DNA from: a virus
IMG/VR virus record: IMGVR_UViG_3300035703_000093
Span: 1 to 62,954 of that record
Direction: 5' to 3' (one strand)
Length of the DNA: 62,954 nucleotides
Of the stretch, positions 41,101-47,100 are shown in pieces (the first letter of the stretch is position 1; each line of letters starts with the position of its first letter). The translations under genes and the position numbers were made by a program. The notes under the pieces were generated by a model. That model made no database searches. It saw nothing but the letters and a program-made list of their open reading frames with translations, and was not told where the DNA came from.

Positions 41101-44100
41101 CTCCGCCTTGGTCGCAGTGTCGGACTCCATGATTTTCGCATCGAGCTTGAACTGGAAGGCGGCGAGGGAGTCGGCGTCGGGGAAGGAGGCTTCCCGGCTG
41201 GTGCCTTTCTTGGCGAGGGGGATTTTGAAATCGAGTTTTACCTTTTGCGGAGGTGTGTCCCGAGTTTGCACCACGGGCATTCCGTCGGATCGCATTCCTT
41301 GCGGCCATGCAGCCACATTGTCAGTTCCCGTGGGCACTCCGGCGGGGTTTCCGCCTGCATTCTCTGGCGAAAGGCCCGAGCCTGTTGCAGCGTCTGCTGA
41401 ACCGATACCGGGCAGTCCGGCTTGAGAGGCGGGCGCTGGTAAAGCGGTGCTGGCAGATGCGCTATCACGGTTTGAACTCTTAGTAGCAGGCCGGCCGATG
41501 CGCAAGATTTCTTCTGTTCCGGCGTTATTGGTAGAGGGGCTGGTGTTTCCTCCACCAAGAATGGGTTGTTCTCCTCCAGCCATTTTTCGTGAGTCATTTC
41601 GTGAGTCATTGTTTTTATTGGGTAGATTATTTTGGGAAACTGGGGATTCGGCTACGGCAGGCGCAGGCGTGGTGGTGGCGGGCTGGGGGCGGCGGCTGAT
41701 GCGCAGGAGGCGCTCGGCTTCGCTGTGGGGGATGGTTGCGGCGACGTGGGGGTAGGTGAGGGCGAGGTCGTCAAGGGCCTGCTGGCGGATGACGACGCGG
41801 TCGTTGCGCACGTAGGCGGCTCCGGCGGGATCTTCGGCGGTCTGCCATTTGGCGGGCTGGGACTGGACGTAGGCGAGGTCGTCGAGCGCGAGCTGGTGCT
41901 CCAGGCTGCCGGCGAGGGTGAACTCGACGGCGAGGAGGGCGGACTTGAGGCGGGAGAGGGTGTAGATGCGGGCTCCGCCTTCGTCGATGGCGGACTGATC
42001 CACGCCGAGGCCGAGGGCGGCGAGCATGCGCTGCTCGCTGATGCCGATGGTGCGCCAGTCGGCGGCACGGCGGCGCTGGCCGATCTTGCCGGTGCCGAGG
42101 AGCATGAGGAGGGCGGCCTTGGTGGCGTCCTGGCGTCCGGCCTGGCGGGCGAGTTCGAGTTCGCGGGCGGCGTTGTCCTCCAGGAAGAAGCGGGCGCGGT
42201 TCTGGGCCACGACCACGGCGCGGGCGGCGGCGGCACGCTCCTGCTCCTCCAGGCGGTATTTGGCGGTGACGAGGTTGTCGAGCTTGTTGGCCTTGGCGAA
42301 GTCCTCGATCTCGGCGTCGCGGGCGGCGAGCGCTTCCTCAACCTGGGCCATGCGGGCGGTGCGCTGCCGGGCCTGTTGCACCATGGCCTCGACGGCGGCC
42401 TCGTTGATGAAGGCGGGCTTGATCTGGCCGGGGCGCGGGGCCTCGGTGATCTGCAACTTTGGCAGGGTGACGGGCGGCCTATCTTTGACAAGCTCGGAAG
42501 GTAGAGAAGCAAACGCGGCGAGGCGTTTGTTGGTGTTCTCGGTTCGCTGTTCGCTGTTCGCGGTTGTCGGAGGCAGGGACTGGACGAAGCGGGCTCCGGC
42601 GAGGTCGGCGGCGGCTTTAAGCAGGCCGACGTGGAGGGTGGCGAGGGCGGTTTTGGCGGCGTCCGGCTGGGCGGAGAGCAGGCGCTGGAGGTCGGTGCGC
42701 TGGTCCGGGGCCGTGCGGGAGACGAGGCTGGAGACGAGGCGGGTGAGGAGGTTCGCTGTTCGCTGTTGGCTGTTCGCGGTTGGGGCGCGGGGGGCGGAAG
42801 GAAGCGGGCCGCCGGAGGCACGCGAGGGGTTAAAAGAGTTGACTTCGGGCGGAGTGGCTTCACCCTTCGTCGGCGATTGCTGCTGTGCATCTTCAATGGT
42901 GCCAACCGGACCCCTGCCTAGCACGTCCGATTGATTCCGAGCTTCATCTATATCCGGGTTCCCGGTGCGAATAGCACGAGCAGCAATCGCCTTTTCTGTT
43001 TTTGGATCGTTTTCGGCAAGCCACTCAACAGCCTCTATCAGTCCAATAGTGATTTGCACAAAATCTAAGGCGTCATCAACCATCACATAGTGGTCAACTG
43101 GCCTCAGAACTTTTGCGTGATCTCGAACGGAAACTTCCAAATTGCCGCCACGACCAAGGATATACCAAGAACCATGAAATGTTGCTCCAGAATTGCGGTA
43201 GCCAAAAGACAACAGCTTGTCAGATAATTCTCTTTTTAACCTGAATCCAAGCTGGCGAATTTCTTCATCTACCTCGGCTTCTGTCAGGCCAAAACCTGAC
43301 TCAACGGCATCTTTGCGATACTCTCGGCGAATTTCTGCCGACTCATTTTCAAATTCGCTGCGAAAATCATCAATGGCATCAAGGGCTTGCTTGCTTGCCT
43401 CCGCCTCAGTCAGACCGCCCGGCGAAGGCTCATTGTTTTGGGCGGCCCCGGAGTCGGATGCCATGGGGGAATCTGCGCGGTCGGCGCTGCCAAGCAAGGT
43501 GTTTTGGACTTGCCGGCGGGTGAGGTCGCTGGCGGCCATGTCGGCGAGGAGGTGACGCATCAGGGCGTCCTTGGGGGCTTTGTTCCCGGTTCGCTGTTCT
43601 CGGTTCGCGGTTCGCGGTTGGGCGGAGCGCCAGCTTTGGAAGGCGAGGGACTGGAGGGCGGGGGTGAGCAGGTCGAAGAGGCGGGCGAGTGGCTCAGGGG
43701 CGAGGGCGGGGTCGGTCTTGGCGAGGTGCTCGAAGAGCACGCCGGTGCGCATGGCCTGGACGGCGATGGAGCCGGGATCGCGCAGGATGACGGGACGGGC
43801 GGCGGCGTCGGGGTTGGCTGCGGCGGCTGAATCCACCTGCGCGAGGTGGGCGTCGATGGCCTGGGCCATCTGGTCGAGCTGCTGCTTGAACTCGGGCTGC
43901 ATGCGGCCGGCGATCTGGCGCACGAGATCGGCGAGGGCGGCGAGCATGTCCCGCAGCCAGCCGATGAGGCCGGCGGGTGGGTCCACGGCCTCGGTGACGG
44001 CTCCCTGGCGGAAGACGCTCTGGAAATACATGCGCTCATACTCGCGCATGAGGTGGTAGGCCTGGGCGTCAGAGAGCGCGGTCTTCGGCAGGGTGGCGTC

Positions 44101-47100
44101 CTCCTTGCGGCTCTTCTGACGGAACTTGCTGTTGTGGTAGGCGACGTAGATGCTGCGCTGGTCCTCACGGGAGAGGGAGCGCCATTTCGCGATGGTGGCG
44201 GCGCGGCCGAACTGCTCCGGGAACTGCTGCTCAAGGCGAAGCTGGCCGGCGTGGACGTTTTCCTCCTCGTTCGTGGCGGCGAGGGCCTGGGCGGGGCTGC
44301 CGAGGTAGCCGAACTGGGCGAGCATGGCGTCCAGGTCGATGAGGCGGGTGATGCGTCCGTCGATGTTCTCCACGGCGGTCATCTGGCCGCCGAGGCGTTT
44401 CACAGCCACGGGGCCGATGGCGAGGGCGTCGTAGAGTCCGCCGGCGAGCTTCGCGGCGACGTCGTTCTCGAGCAGGTTGAGGAACTGTCGCGCCCAGGCT
44501 TTGCGGGCGTTGAGGGCCTTCTGCCTGGCTTCCTTCTTCGCCTTGTCCTTGGTGCGGGCGATGGAGGGGTCTTTGATGCGCGAGAGGCTGGCAAGGCGGG
44601 CACGGGTCCAGGCGGCGGACTTGCGCAGGGCCTTCGCAGGCGCGGTGCTGCCCTGCGGGATCTCGATGCGGCCGGCGGTGGGGTCGGAGGCGGTGGGTGA
44701 GGGTTTGCCGTTGTTGGCGGTGGTTTGCCGTTGTTTCTTGGCGGCGGCGAGGGGGATGGAGGACTGGGATTTGTCACCGAAGTGGAGGGCGGCGGCGGTG
44801 TTGGCGCGGGTGGGGTTCCAGCCGAGTTTGTTTTCGAGCGCCTGGCGCAGTTCGGTGTGATCTAGAGCGCCGGACTGCTGGGCGACGATGGCGGCGGACT
44901 GCTGCTCGGTCATTTCCTTGGCCTGCACCGCTTTTTTGACGGCGGCAAAGACTTCCTGGGAAGGTTGACCGGGGATGGCGTCGTCGAGGGCGGTTTGGAC
45001 GGCTGGAGGAAGGTTGGAAGCGGGAGCGGAAGCCACGGCAGACGCGGAGGTCTGCCCTCCGGTGGCGGCGGCGGCCTTGGCTTCCATCTCGGCCTTGACC
45101 TTTTCGAGGCGTCCGCCGGGGTTGGCCTTGAGGGGGTTGGTGGCGATGTCCTTGGAATTGAGCGAGCCGGTGATGCCGAGGTCGTCGAGGGCGGCGCGGA
45201 ACTTCGGGCCTTCGGCGATGATCTGCTCGTAGGACAGGCCGTCGAACTCCGGCAGGGCGGTGATCTTCGCGGCGGCGGCCTTGGCATCCGCCTCTGGCAG
45301 ACCGCGTTGGACGAGGTGATTGGCGAGGGTGTCGGCGACAGTGGCGGGGGCTTCGGTCACGGCAGACGCGGATGTCTGCCCTCCTACCTCATTCCCAGGC
45401 TGTGGAGCAGGCTGCCCGCTTGGTGACGGCTGAGTCCCTTGTCCAGCAGGATTTTGAACTGGGCTTTGGTTGGGGCCTGCGACAGCGTCAGGTGCAGCAC
45501 CTTGCGCTGGTCCGGGTTGAGGTTGCTGAGGTCCGGGTTGAGTTTGTCCGGCAGGCTGCTGTCCGGGCTGGGTGGTTTGGGCATAACGGTTGCGGGTTGC
45601 GGTTTCGGTGCCGGGGATGGCGTTGGCGACGGCTTCGAGGCCGTGATCGCGCAGGGCCTGGACGTAGCTGTCCTTGATGACTGGCAGGCCGCCTTTGTCG
45701 ATGTCGAGCACCTTCGGTCCCTGGTAGTCCTTGAGCGGCTTGAAGTCGGTGCCGTCACGGGTCCAGCCAGCGGCGTTGAGGTCGGCCTCGTCCACGTCGA
45801 AGAGTTCACCCCCTTGGGCGAGGTGCAGGGCGAGCGATGCGCGGCGCTGCTGCTGCTCGGTGAGCGCGGCGTCCACCTTGCCAGCGGCGTCGATAGCCTG
45901 GTGGTTGTCGATGGCGGTCCAGGCGGTGGCGACGGTTTCCGGGAGGTTGGCGGGGTTGCGCTCGTTTTCCGGCAGGACGGTGCTGTCCTGGAAGGCGGCG
46001 GCTCCCTGGCCTGCGCCACCGAGGACGGTGGTGGCGACGGCGAGTTCGGGAAGGCCTTTGCCGAGGAAATCGACGAGGGCCTGCTTGGCGGCGGCGTTCT
46101 CCTGGCCGGGCTTGGCGGTGGCGGCAGCGGCGAGCATCTGGGAGATCGCCTCATCCGGGGCTTCCTCGAGGGTTTCCCAGGCTCCGCCTTTGATGAATTC
46201 TTTCCCCACGAGGCCCATCTGTTGCAGGCGGCTGGTGAAGACCTTGGCGGCGAGTTCCTTGGCCTCCTGCGGGCGGGTGAGGAAGCGCTCGATGCCTTTG
46301 GAGCCGAAGGTGAGGGTGAGGAGGCTGGTGGAAAGACCAGACCAGAGCGCGGGCATCTGGGCCTGCTGGAGGGCCTCGGCGTGCGTCATCTCCGGGTGGT
46401 CCTTGCGGAGTTGGGTGTAGATGTCGCCAAGCTGGGCGGCGTAGGTCTGCGCACCTCCGGCGGTGGCGGCCCCGGCCATGCCGGCGCGGCGCAGAGTATC
46501 GACCGCCTTGACCATCTGCGGCATGCTGGCGGATTCCGCCACGGCGGCGGACAGGCTGGGCAGGAAGCGGGCACCGAGCTTGGTGGCAGCGAAGGCGCGG
46601 GTGGCGGACATGGCGACCTTGGCACCGCCGGCGGCGGGCACGAGGGAGCCGGCGAGGCGGGGGAGCTGGTCGAACAGGCCTCGGGTGAGGAAGTTGTCGC
46701 TGGTCTGACCATAGACAGCCTTCTGCTGGCCGAGGGCCTCGGCGCTGTTCGAAGCACGCTGGCTGAGGCCCATGAGTTCTTCGTCGGCGATGCCACGGGT
46801 GACGCGGTTCGAGCCTAGGATGCCCGCACCGAGGGCGGCGGACTGGCCGACGAGGTCGGCGACGGACTGGAGCAGTCCGACGCCAAACTGCTTGGTTTTG
46901 GCGAGCATGGTGCCCAGTGGTCCTTCGGCGGCGGTCTTGTTCTTCTCGACAAACTGCAAGGCCCATTCCTCGGGCGTCACATCTTTGGGGCGTTTGGTTT
47001 CCCAGGCTTTCCAGGTGGCGTCCTCACCGAGCACTTTCTGGTAGTGCTGGATGGTGTCGAGCGTTTGCTTTGCCTGCTGGGCGCGGATCTCGGGATAGCG

